From: a virus
Strand: one strand, 5' to 3'
Length of the DNA stretch: 27,773 bases
IMG/VR virus record: IMGVR_UViG_3300046516_000901
Span: 1-27,773 of that record
Under the pieces are notes generated by a model. It was not told the origin of the DNA and ran no database searches. It worked only from the letters and a program-made list of their open reading frames with translations. This document shows positions 7,255 to 13,972 of the stretch, one piece after another. The position numbers and the translations under genes were made by a program. Within the stretch, counting starts at the first letter, position 1, and each line of letters begins with the position of its first letter.

Positions 7255-7802
7255 TTGATCCTCTTGGCAGGCACTCCGCCCCAGGTCTCCCCGGCCGGAA
7301 CGTCTCTGATCACCGCGGCGCCCATCCCGACGATCGCTCCGGCGCCGATCCGAACGCCCTCGCGGATGGCCGAACCGGTCCCGATATAGGCCCCACGTCC
7401 GATGCGGCAGCACCCCGAGATGTTCGCCCCGGGAGAGACGGTCACGAAGTCCTCGATCACCGTGTCGTGTCCGACCGTGACATTCAGGTTTAAGATGACA
7501 CCCTTCCCGATGGTCACGTCGGGCGAAACCCGGACGCCCGGGCACCGGACCCCGTTTCGCATTTCTACCCCCAGCGAATGCACGCCAGCCGCGATGGCTT
7601 CCCACCAGAGCCTCTCCCGGACGCCTGGGTGACCCACGGCCGCGACGAAGTGGGTGAACCCCTCCAGGGACGACACGACGGGTTTTCCGCGGAGCATCTG
7701 GCCGGGTTCGGCGTTGTCGCTGTAGAAGGCGTCGGCCGAACCCTGCATCCATTCGAAAACTTCGCGTGCGAAACCGCCGGCGCCGAGCAGCACCACCCTC
7801 AT
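7251..7802 (-). CDS. PglD/NeuD-like sugar O/N-acyltransferase (hexapeptide repeat)
   Basis: The protein has 183 residues. The N-terminal Rossmann-like part (MRVVLLGAGGFAREVFEWM) is the PglD_N domain. From about residue 85 it turns into left-handed beta-helix hexapeptide repeats (VTIGKGVILNLNV, IGRGAYIGTGSAIREGV, IGAGAIVGMGAAV) and ends GETWGGVPAKRIK. His112 in VGHDTVIEDF fits the catalytic base of PglD and NeuD. Such enzymes acetylate an amino sugar on a nucleotide carrier, which suits its place directly after an aminotransferase (ATGA overlap at 7799-7802). The start at 7802 is fixed by that overlap and by the family N-terminus. Confidence 0.88.
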   Translation of the reverse strand: MRVVLLGAGGFAREVFEWMQGSADAFYSDNAEPGQMLRGKPVVSSLEGFTHFVAAVGHPGVRERLWWEAIAAGVHSLGVEMRNGVRCPGVRVSPDVTIGKGVILNLNVTVGHDTVIEDFVTVSPGANISGCCRIGRGAYIGTGSAIREGVRIGAGAIVGMGAAVIRDVPAGETWGGVPAKRIK

Positions 7803-8809
7803 GCCATCACCTCGTTGACTCTCCGCACGACGATCTCGAGCTCCTCGTCGGTCACGTCGGACGGCAGGGCGTACCGGGATAGGATATCCGCGTCGGGAGT
7901 GAAACAACCGTCGCAAAGTTCCTCTGGAAACGGGGGATAATATTGCCTGACATCGATCCCCATCCGGACGAGTTTCAAAGCCTTCGCGGCATTCAACCCC
8001 GATAGCACGCAGAGGCTCGGGGCCGACACGTTCTGGAGGGGCGCGAAAAGTTGGGTTTCGTCGATGTACGTTTCGAGCGTCAGCCGCTTGCGTTCGATCC
8101 GATCCAGGACCGCCTCGTATCGGTCAAGGTGCGCCAGGATCACGGCGCAGAGTAACTCCGACGGCTTGTGGTTCCTGCCGTCGAGCGACCGCACGATCCG
8201 GTCCGGATCGTTGCAGAAGTTGGAGAACCACCGCGCGCGCTCCCATTCGGCCTGGCTAGACACGGCGAGAACCCCGCCCTCGCCGCAGGAGAAATTCTTG
8301 GTCGCGTGGAGGGAGTAGCACGAGGGGTTTTTTGTCTCCGGGATCACCCCCCACTGTCCGGCGAGATCGTAGATGAGCCCGATCCCGGTTTCCTCGGCGA
8401 GCTTGTCCCACGCCGCGAAATCCACGGGGTACCCGAACGGGCTCACCACGACGGCGCCTTGGACGGAGTGCGGAATATTCGGATTCAGAGTCCACGTGTC
8501 GATACCGGTTGGCCAGAAAACCGGAACGCACCCGGCCGCCCTGACCGCCTGGACCGTCCCGATGTGCGTGTAGTCGGGCACCAGGATTTTCTCTCCGAGC
8601 TTGAACCTGAGGCGGCAGGCGATCTCGATCGCGGCGGTGCCGGTGGAGACCGGTAGGCAGGGCCTGCGCATCATGTCAGAAAGCCCCCGCACGGAGCGCT
8701 CGAACAGCGCCCCGAAATTAGAGAACGAGCCGGATCCGTAGGCCGTTTTCATGTGCCGTCCGATGTCGTCCCAAGCCGGGAACATCGGTCGGTTCAGGGG
8801 GATAGCCAT
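7799..8809 (-). CDS. DegT/DnrJ/EryC1-family PLP sugar aminotransferase
   Basis: The 336-residue protein matches nucleotide-sugar aminotransferases. It has a GSGSFSNFGALFE N-terminal motif, STGTAAIEIACRL (cofactor phosphate site), VPDYTHIGTVQAV, Asp148 in LIYDLAGQWG (pairs with the pyridine nitrogen) and the Schiff-base Lys171 in SLHATKNFSCGEGG. It is a little shorter than the usual 360-390 residues. The family converts a keto-sugar nucleotide to an amino sugar using Glu or Gln. No 4,6-dehydratase or epimerase is present in the window, so the keto substrate would have to come from the host or from genes outside. It directly follows the previous gene's stop (TAA then ATG). Confidence 0.9.
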   Translation of the reverse strand: MAIPLNRPMFPAWDDIGRHMKTAYGSGSFSNFGALFERSVRGLSDMMRRPCLPVSTGTAAIEIACRLRFKLGEKILVPDYTHIGTVQAVRAAGCVPVFWPTGIDTWTLNPNIPHSVQGAVVVSPFGYPVDFAAWDKLAEETGIGLIYDLAGQWGVIPETKNPSCYSLHATKNFSCGEGGVLAVSSQAEWERARWFSNFCNDPDRIVRSLDGRNHKPSELLCAVILAHLDRYEAVLDRIERKRLTLETYIDETQLFAPLQNVSAPSLCVLSGLNAAKALKLVRMGIDVRQYYPPFPEELCDGCFTPDADILSRYALPSDVTDEELEIVVRRVNEVMA

Positions 8810-9037
8810 TTAGATACCCTTGCCTTTGATCTCGGCGTCGACCGCCGAGTCCTCCGCGAGCGTGATGGTGTATTTGGCCTGGCCGATCTTGTTGAGACAC
8901 TTGACGACGAGGGCTGCGAACGCGGAATTACTCGCATCGACAACCTGCTTGGCGGCGTTGGCAGCCCCGACGGCGCCGAATATTTCCTGAAGAATTAGTA
9001 GGGTTAACTGGGCGAGCGCCGCAATGAGCGCGATCAC
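8810..9037 (-). CDS. Small membrane-anchored protein, 75 aa
   Basis: I do not recognise this protein. From the GTG at 9037 it begins with a hydrophobic helix (IALIAALAQLTLLILQEIFG) that should insert in the membrane. An Ala/Val-rich amphipathic region follows, then a charged C-terminus ending KGKGI. The GTG overlaps the stop of the lipoprotein gene (GTGA). The location among lysis-type genes makes a holin or antiholin accessory possible, but only one membrane segment is evident and this is inference. Confidence 0.6.
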   Translation of the reverse strand: MIALIAALAQLTLLILQEIFGAVGAANAAKQVVDASNSAFAALVVKCLNKIGQAKYTITLAEDSAVDAEIKGKGI

Positions 9038-9633
9038 GGGATGGCGCCTCCGTAGACGGTCGACCTGCCCTTCGTCGTCATGGCCATGTGGTAGATACCC
9101 GAGGTCCACTCCCATGCGAAGTTCTTGTCGTCGTGGACGCCAGATAGAGACACGTAACTCGCGTCAAGAACGCGGAGCCGGATCTCGCCGAGCGCGGCCG
9201 ACTGGTGTTCGTTCCCGCCCGTGTCGACCCATGTCCACTCTTCGACAACCTGCCAGTATCCGGCCTGGTCCTTCGCGAACGCTGGAGCGCCGACGAGCTG
9301 CGACCACTTGACGTCGATCTGAGTCTGGTTGTCCGGCACCGACTGACCGAAGATCACCTGGCCCTTGGGGTCGAAGACCTTGAAAGTGACGCACGGCTTC
9401 GTCCTGCACTGCACTGGCGGGGCCACGAGGGAGACGCCGAACTGAGTCGTGTCCTGCCCCTCATGGACCCTGCAGTAGGTAAAGCCTGAAACCGGCTGGT
9501 TCCCGCACCCGGAGATGATCACCGTGGTGTCGTTCGCCTCCATCGCGTAGACGGGCGACGTATCCACGATGGATATCCCCGAGCAGTTCGCGATCGAGAG
9601 TGCGAGCGCCAGCGCGGCCAGTGGTCTCCTCAT
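9034..9633 (-). CDS. Lipoprotein of unknown function, 199 aa
   Basis: The start MRRPLAALALALSIANCSG is a typical lipoprotein signal with lipobox I-A-N-C and Ser at +2, which predicts outer-membrane sorting in a Gram-negative host. The mature part is beta-rich and has four more Cys residues, including SGCGNQPVSGFTYCRVHEGQ and VQCRTKPCVTF, followed by a long stretch with several Trp residues (YWQVVEEWTWVD and FAWEWTSG). The start at 9633 is chosen because the signal peptide begins there, 2 bases after the preceding stop. It is too large for a typical o-spanin. It could act in superinfection exclusion, in lysis or on the host surface. Confidence 0.7.
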   Translation of the reverse strand: MRRPLAALALALSIANCSGISIVDTSPVYAMEANDTTVIISGCGNQPVSGFTYCRVHEGQDTTQFGVSLVAPPVQCRTKPCVTFKVFDPKGQVIFGQSVPDNQTQIDVKWSQLVGAPAFAKDQAGYWQVVEEWTWVDTGGNEHQSAALGEIRLRVLDASYVSLSGVHDDKNFAWEWTSGIYHMAMTTKGRSTVYGGAIP

Positions 9634-9635
9634 GC

Positions 9636-10001
9636 TTAGGCCGTCGGAGCGGGGGCGACAACCGGCTGTTGCTTGACCGCGGCGACGAGTGCCTCGCAGT
9701 CGACGACGACGTCGAGCGCGAGCTTCGCCGATGCGGCGACGATCGCCTGGGCCTTGGCATCTCCGAGGCCGGCCGACAGGCCGACGACGTACGCCAGGAG
9801 GTCGGCGTCGGCAGACGGATCTGCCAAGAGAGCCTCGAGCTCTGCCTTCGCGCTGGAAACCGTGCCGGCCAGGGAAACGGCGTCCATTCCCGAAGTCACC
9901 GCGTCCTGCAGCAGCTTGGTCCACGCCTTGGCCACAACATCGACAACCAGGGCCTCGGCGTCGAACGCCTCTTTAATCACAGCCTTTAAGAATTGGTTCA
10001 T
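9636..10001 (-). CDS. Ala-rich helical protein, 121 aa
   Basis: I do not recognise this protein. It is almost entirely predicted helix, rich in Ala, Val, Leu and Asp (for example AKAELEALLADPSADADLLAY), with a Pro-rich C-terminus. There is no clear signal peptide; hydrophobic stretches such as AEALVVDVVAKAW look amphipathic rather than membrane-spanning. The ATG at 10001 overlaps the previous stop (ATGA) and is preceded by AAGAAGGAGAA, a good ribosome site. It sits in the lysis-type gene cluster, but no role can be assigned. Confidence 0.6.
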   Translation of the reverse strand: MNQFLKAVIKEAFDAEALVVDVVAKAWTKLLQDAVTSGMDAVSLAGTVSSAKAELEALLADPSADADLLAYVVGLSAGLGDAKAQAIVAASAKLALDVVVDCEALVAAVKQQPVVAPAPTA

Positions 10002-10159
10002 TTTGAATTCTCCTTCTTCCGCAGGATAGCGCGAAACGCGTTGCAGACAAGCCCAATTGTGCTGTGGTGCCGGGTGAGTCCGAGGAGGAACTCCCAGACC
10101 AGGCCGATCAGGAGCTGGTGGATATTGATCTTGGATAACAGCTCATGCGAGATCTGCAT
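9998..10159 (-). CDS. Small protein with one hydrophobic segment, 53 aa
   Basis: This short frame runs from the ATG at 10159 to a TGA that overlaps the next ATG (ATGA). It overlaps the end of the DUF5675 gene by 17 bases. The peptide has a polar N-terminus, a hydrophobic core (HQLLIGLVWEFLLGLTR) and a basic C-terminus (RAILRKKENSK). It may associate with the membrane. It fills what would otherwise be the only gap in a gapless operon, which supports translation. The function is unknown; a small lysis accessory is possible. Confidence 0.55.
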   Translation of the reverse strand: MQISHELLSKINIHQLLIGLVWEFLLGLTRHHSTIGLVCNAFRAILRKKENSK

Positions 10160-10526
10160 CCGACACCTCGAGATCGAATTCGTTTTTACCCTTCATCAGG
10201 TTCATGAATGCGTCGAAGGCGAGCTTGCTCCCCAGGACCGCGATGCCGTCCCGCCTGAGCCCCAGGAGCACGCACCCGGTCGAATCCTTCTGGAGGTTTC
10301 CGATGTGGATCTCGATGTAGTCGTGCCCCTCCACGCCCGTTATACAGAACAGCTCGTATCCGAAATGCGGGGAAACCCGCCGCACGCACTTGTAGGTTCC
10401 GGCCGCGAGCTTGGGGAGACAGTTATAGGAATGCTCTAGCGTTGCCGCGAGCACGGTGCCGGATTCGTCCGAGAGCTGTCCGAAAATTCCGTCCGGAGTG
10501 AAATCGTAGCGGATGAGCCGGATCAT
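10143..10526 (-). CDS. DUF5675 family protein, possible cell-wall-active lysis gene
   Basis: The 127-residue protein fits the phage DUF5675 family: TLEHSYNCLPKLAAGTYKC, HFGYELFCITGVEGHDYIEIHIGN and DSTGCVLLG. These proteins are usually found beside phage lysis genes. The IHIGN element followed about 6 residues later by STGC recalls the His...Ser-x-Gly-Cys active site of L,D-transpeptidase (YkuD) folds. A link to peptidoglycan is therefore reasonable but inferred. No other endolysin candidate is visible. The start at 10526 overlaps the holin-like gene stop (ATGA). Confidence 0.75.
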   Translation of the reverse strand: MIRLIRYDFTPDGIFGQLSDESGTVLAATLEHSYNCLPKLAAGTYKCVRRVSPHFGYELFCITGVEGHDYIEIHIGNLQKDSTGCVLLGLRRDGIAVLGSKLAFDAFMNLMKGKNEFDLEVSDADLA

Positions 10527-10771
10527 TTCTTCAGCACCGCCGCGAGCGCGGCAATTCCAACGGTGAACGCTGACCCGGCCAGCGTGAATAGCCAGAATCG
10601 GTCCCGCTCGAGGATGGAGACCCTATTGTTGGTCCCGTGGTGGTCCTTCGAGAGGTCTTTTAAATCGACGTGCACGTCGTTGATCTTGGTGAAAACCCCG
10701 TCCATTTTCCCGTGCATGCTGACCATGCCTTCCTCGATCCGGATCACCCGAGTTTCGACCGTCTCGTGCAT
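10523..10771 (-). CDS. XhlA-like holin/hemolysin accessory, 82 aa
   Basis: The protein has a charged, coiled-coil N-terminal half (heptad-like pattern through VHVDLKDLSKDHHGTNNRVSILE) followed by one C-terminal membrane segment (FWLFTLAGSAFTVGIAALAAVL) and a Lys-Lys end. This is the architecture of XhlA and of many short phage holin-like proteins. It probably sits in the inner membrane with the coiled coil in the cytoplasm and helps trigger lysis. The ATG at 10771 has a GGGAGGG ribosome site 8 bases upstream. It is the first gene of the gapless block that runs down to 6032. Confidence 0.7.
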   Translation of the reverse strand: MHETVETRVIRIEEGMVSMHGKMDGVFTKINDVHVDLKDLSKDHHGTNNRVSILERDRFWLFTLAGSAFTVGIAALAAVLKK

Positions 10772-10773
10772 GG

Positions 10774-10804
10774 AAAAAACCCTCCCCTACAGGGTACACG
10801 GGAG
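10774..10804 (-). promoter_or_regulatory. Possible hairpin with T run over the holin ribosome site
   Basis: On the minus strand CTCCC (10800-10804) can pair with GGGAG (10782-10786), followed within 2 bases by six T residues (10774-10779). This looks like a weak intrinsic terminator and also buries the Shine-Dalgarno sequence of the holin-like gene. The stem is only 5 base pairs with a 13-base loop, so the structure is uncertain. Confidence 0.3.
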
Positions 10805-10807
10805 CGC

Positions 10808-11383
10808 CTATTTGATCCACCCGATCTGGTGGTTTTTGAAAATAGGCTCGTAACCCAGGCATTTCATGAACGCCTCGACCATCAGATGCTTGCCCGCGTC
10901 ATTTCCGTGCCTGTCGTCCACCGCGATGAGGCACCCCTTCGGGAGTTTCGCCCACACGGCGCACAGTTCCCCCAGATGGTGCATCGAGGATTGGATGTTG
11001 AGCTGGGGCGTCCAGTCGAAAGAATCGAGATAAAGAACGCAGCAGCGGGAGAGCACATCGTCGGAGAGCGAGTTCAGAACCTTCGGCGAGTCGCCGCAAT
11101 GGAACGTGATCCGCGATGTCTGCGTCTGAGCCGTTTCGATCGCTTCGGGACGGATGTCGATGGAATGGATTTCTAGCCCAGGGCGATGCCCCGCGAGCCA
11201 ATCCCAAACGATTGTTGACTGACCCTGGCCTTCCCAGTTTCCCTCGTCCCATGCCGTGCCGGTCTCGATGACCACGCCGCCTTGAAACTTCCCGGCGTGC
11301 TCGCACATCACCCGGAAATTACGCGCGCGCCTGGCGAGTTGTTTGGCCCATGGTTGCCGGTCGAAAAGTTCTCCTATATTCAT
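10808..11383 (-). CDS. Class I SAM-dependent methyltransferase, 191 aa
   Basis: The protein shows VVIETGTAW (motif I), IHSIDIRPEAIETA (motif II with the ribose-binding Asp), FHCGDSPKVLNSL (motif III) and VLYLDSFDW (motif IV), with AVDDRHGN near the end. This is the methyltransf_24 type often seen in glycan and secondary-metabolite loci. The ATG at 11383 overlaps the GT9-like stop (ATGA), so the two are probably co-translated; the longer upstream frame is a shadow. It may modify the same glycan as the GT9-like enzyme. Base composition is lower in GC than the tail genes. The substrate is unknown. Confidence 0.78.
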   Translation of the reverse strand: MNIGELFDRQPWAKQLARRARNFRVMCEHAGKFQGGVVIETGTAWDEGNWEGQGQSTIVWDWLAGHRPGLEIHSIDIRPEAIETAQTQTSRITFHCGDSPKVLNSLSDDVLSRCCVLYLDSFDWTPQLNIQSSMHHLGELCAVWAKLPKGCLIAVDDRHGNDAGKHLMVEAFMKCLGYEPIFKNHQIGWIK

Positions 11384-12390
11384 AATCTCTCCCTGCACCA
11401 CGGACCGACGATCTCGGGATCCGGGAGCCACGACCGGAGCGTGGCCTCGTCGACCTGGTCGATGCGCGTTTCCCCCGACCGGTTCGGGCAGTTGTCCATG
11501 ATGTTCCACATCCCTCCGAGCGAGAGATTCTGCATCCTCCAGGACCACGTGCCGTTCCGCCAGTGGGAGATGTAATCCGGGTGTTTGGCCGACGCGAAGA
11601 ACGCGATCCACGCGTCGCCGGAAACAGCCATGTGAAGCACCGAGGAATCGTTAGTGACGACGAGTTTGAGCTTCTGCGAGAGCCAGACCGTTTCCATGAC
11701 CGTCGTTTTGTTTCTCAAGTCAACGCACCCGGCGGTGTCGGTGTCAACCGTGCCCTGGGTTTCATCGGTTTCCTTTCCGACGAGAACCGGAACGAGCCCC
11801 TGCTTTTTGATCGAATCGAGAGCCGAGTCCCACCATTCTTTCGGGAACGTTTTAGACGGCCAGTGTTTCCCGGCGTGGACGAGGACGTGCCGCTGATCGT
11901 TGGCCAAGGAAATAAGCTCTGGATTTTCTGGACACTCTGGTTTCAGGACCACTTCCTTGTCCGCAATGGGGAGCTGGCATCGGAACGCGCAGAGGGACGG
12001 GAAATCCACGCAGTTGGTGATCGAGTGGGACATGAACTGGGGAACGAGCGAATTTCCATCGTGGTTCACGATCGTTTCAAAGCAGAGGAAATCATCCCAA
12101 ACCGGACGCTCTTTTTTTAGGTCGTAAACGTCGAAGAAATTGAGGTGCCTAAAAAGCTCTGGCATCTCGCTTGCGAGAGTGATCCGTTCTCCGCTCTTGA
12201 AGTTTTTCAGTGCGAACCTTAGCGTCGGTTCAGAGCAGATCTGATCGCCGATACCGCCCCAGGTGCGGATCAGGATATTTTTCTCCACCTTGTTTTTCAA
12301 CGCGATCGTGGTCCGACCGGCCGGGAGATGCCGGAACGGAACGATAATGGAATCTTCTTGGGCCGGGAGACCTGTGGGGGTGAGGTTCAT
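11380..12390 (-). CDS. Glycosyltransferase family 9-like (heptosyltransferase fold)
   Basis: This 336-residue protein has two Rossmann-like halves. The first has NILIRTWGGIGDQICSEPTLRF near residue 40. The second contains VLVHAGKHWPSKTFPKEWW, a close match to the HPGSSWPSKRWP motif of ADP-heptose:LPS heptosyltransferases, and VVTNDSSVLHMAVSGD, the nucleotide-sugar site. GT9 enzymes normally act on LPS core in Gram-negative bacteria. Here it lies between a predicted fibre gene and a methyltransferase. It might change host LPS or sugar-coat a virion protein. The first 35 residues are unlike the family and the start at 12390 has only a weak ribosome site, so a later start is possible. Confidence 0.8.
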   Translation of the reverse strand: MNLTPTGLPAQEDSIIVPFRHLPAGRTTIALKNKVEKNILIRTWGGIGDQICSEPTLRFALKNFKSGERITLASEMPELFRHLNFFDVYDLKKERPVWDDFLCFETIVNHDGNSLVPQFMSHSITNCVDFPSLCAFRCQLPIADKEVVLKPECPENPELISLANDQRHVLVHAGKHWPSKTFPKEWWDSALDSIKKQGLVPVLVGKETDETQGTVDTDTAGCVDLRNKTTVMETVWLSQKLKLVVTNDSSVLHMAVSGDAWIAFFASAKHPDYISHWRNGTWSWRMQNLSLGGMWNIMDNCPNRSGETRIDQVDEATLRSWLPDPEIVGPWCRERL

Positions 12391-12421
12391 GCCGTCAGTT
12401 GTATCGATGGTTATTAAAAAA

Positions 12422-13960
12422 TCAAGCTAAGTATTCGACGATAACCTGGTCGACAAGACCAGAGCCAATCGGAGTGGTTCCGAACGTCGCGTAAAAATTT
12501 TTCATCGAGATCGAGTAGGTCGTACCAGGAGTAACTGGAATGGAGTTTGTTTCTATTTTATCCTTCACATTCGCGATGTTCATGGGTCCGACGACGAGAG
12601 TTGGACTGGATCTCGGAGTGACATCTCCAACTCCGAGCTGTCCATTACTATTAAAACCCCAAGAATAGAGCTGACCTGTAGCAGTTACGGCAAGGATCGA
12701 AGTTAACTGAGCGCTACTATCTACACCACTGAAAACAGATACGAAATTTAACCCGCCGACAACAAGCGTTGGGCTCGATCGGGCTGTGGTATCCCCAACA
12801 CCAAGCTCGCCATCCGTATTGTCTCCCCATGCGTACAGAACCCCGGCAGAAGTAAGCCCAAAAGCGCACCCATTACTCGCACTGGTTCGAGCCATGAAAA
12901 TCTGAGAGAAAACAAGCCCACCGACCACGGCCACGGGACTGGACCGATTGGTGGTAGAACCGTCGCCTAATTGACCCTTTGCGTTAGCTCCCCAAGAATA
13001 TGCGGCACCAGAAGTGGTGAGACCCAACGTGCTAGAAGAAGCACTATTCGGTATGTTCTGAATAGCTTGGAACGTCAATCCGCCAACTACGAGAGTGGGA
13101 CTTGATCTTGGAGTGCTATCGCCCACTCCTAGCTCACCGTTCGTATTGAACCCCCAGGAATATATTTGTCCAGCGGTTGTAATTCCAAAAGCACTCTGGG
13201 CGGTGGAGGTGTTCGCGCCGCCGCTGTAAAAGTTTTGAAATGCCAGACCTCCAACGACGAGGGTAGGACTGGATCTGACTGTAGTGTCTCCAACCCCTAA
13301 TTGGCCATTTTGATTAATACCCCAGGCATAGAGTTGACCAGCAGTTGTGAGAGTCAAGATCGAACGTCCAAAGGCATGGATACCAAGAACAGTCAAACCG
13401 CCGACGACGAGAGTGGGACTAGATCGTTGATTTACGTCACCGACGCCGAGCTGCCCTTGTTGATTGTTGCCCCAGGCATAGAGTTTTCCGTTGGTGGTGA
13501 TCCCATAAGAGCCGCTGCCGTTGGTGCCTGTATTGTTGCCTCTGCCGAGAGCCATGAAAGTAATGCCCCCGACAACGAGGGTTGGGCTCGACCGCGGCGT
13601 TGTATCATTGGTGCCTCCGCCTCCAAAACCATTGCCACCCCACGAATAAAGAAGGCCCGATTGAGAAAGTCCAAATAATTCATTAGAACCTTCATCTCCG
13701 TAGCTCCAACATTGAATAAATTGCAACCCACCAACGACAAGGGTAGGGCTAGATCGGGGCGTGCTGTCCCCCACTCCGAGCTGTCCACTGTTGTTAAAAC
13801 CCATCATGTATAGTTTTCCATAGGAATCTAGAAAACCGCCAGAACATGGAACTATCGGTTGAGCTCTCTTAATAGCTAAGACTCTTGCCGTGGTGACGCC
13901 GGCCGGGATTGTTACCGATCCATCCGTGGTGAAAGTTTTCCTGACGAGATTCCTGCCCAT
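12422..13960 (-). CDS. RCC1-repeat beta-propeller protein, putative receptor-binding fibre
   Basis: The 512-residue protein has a short N-terminal segment (TFTTDGSVTIPAGVTTARVL) of the kind seen in fibre-like phage proteins. Eight RCC1-type repeats of about 50-57 residues follow, each with LYxWGxNxxGQLGVGD then RSSPTLVVGG, and a distinct C-terminal domain of about 50 residues. Eight blades are within reach of a closed propeller (RCC1 itself has seven). The gene lies directly after the main tail fibre, and its lower GC sets it apart. It is likely to be an adhesin exposed at the tail tip, with blade loops as the variable surface. The receptor is unknown. Confidence 0.82.
   Translation of the reverse strand: MGRNLVRKTFTTDGSVTIPAGVTTARVLAIKRAQPIVPCSGGFLDSYGKLYMMGFNNSGQLGVGDSTPRSSPTLVVGGLQFIQCWSYGDEGSNELFGLSQSGLLYSWGGNGFGGGGTNDTTPRSSPTLVVGGITFMALGRGNNTGTNGSGSYGITTNGKLYAWGNNQQGQLGVGDVNQRSSPTLVVGGLTVLGIHAFGRSILTLTTAGQLYAWGINQNGQLGVGDTTVRSSPTLVVGGLAFQNFYSGGANTSTAQSAFGITTAGQIYSWGFNTNGELGVGDSTPRSSPTLVVGGLTFQAIQNIPNSASSSTLGLTTSGAAYSWGANAKGQLGDGSTTNRSSPVAVVGGLVFSQIFMARTSASNGCAFGLTSAGVLYAWGDNTDGELGVGDTTARSSPTLVVGGLNFVSVFSGVDSSAQLTSILAVTATGQLYSWGFNSNGQLGVGDVTPRSSPTLVVGPMNIANVKDKIETNSIPVTPGTTYSISMKNFYATFGTTPIGSGLVDQVIVEYLA
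12588..13790. repeat. Eight diverged DNA repeats encoding RCC1 blades
   Basis: The most alike part of each unit encodes RSSPTLVVGG. Copies begin near 12590, 12750, 12920, 13082, 13247, 13399, 13568 and 13727, a period of about 150-170 bases. Synonymous codons differ between copies while the peptide is kept, so these are old, selected repeats and not a recent tandem duplication. Confidence 0.8.
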
Positions 13961-13972
13961 TTTTTCTCCCGC

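Noticed and set aside
12588-13790. Regularly spaced repeats that could be taken for a CRISPR-like array
   Set aside because: The repeats are coding, diverged at synonymous sites, and encode RCC1 blades in one continuous frame.
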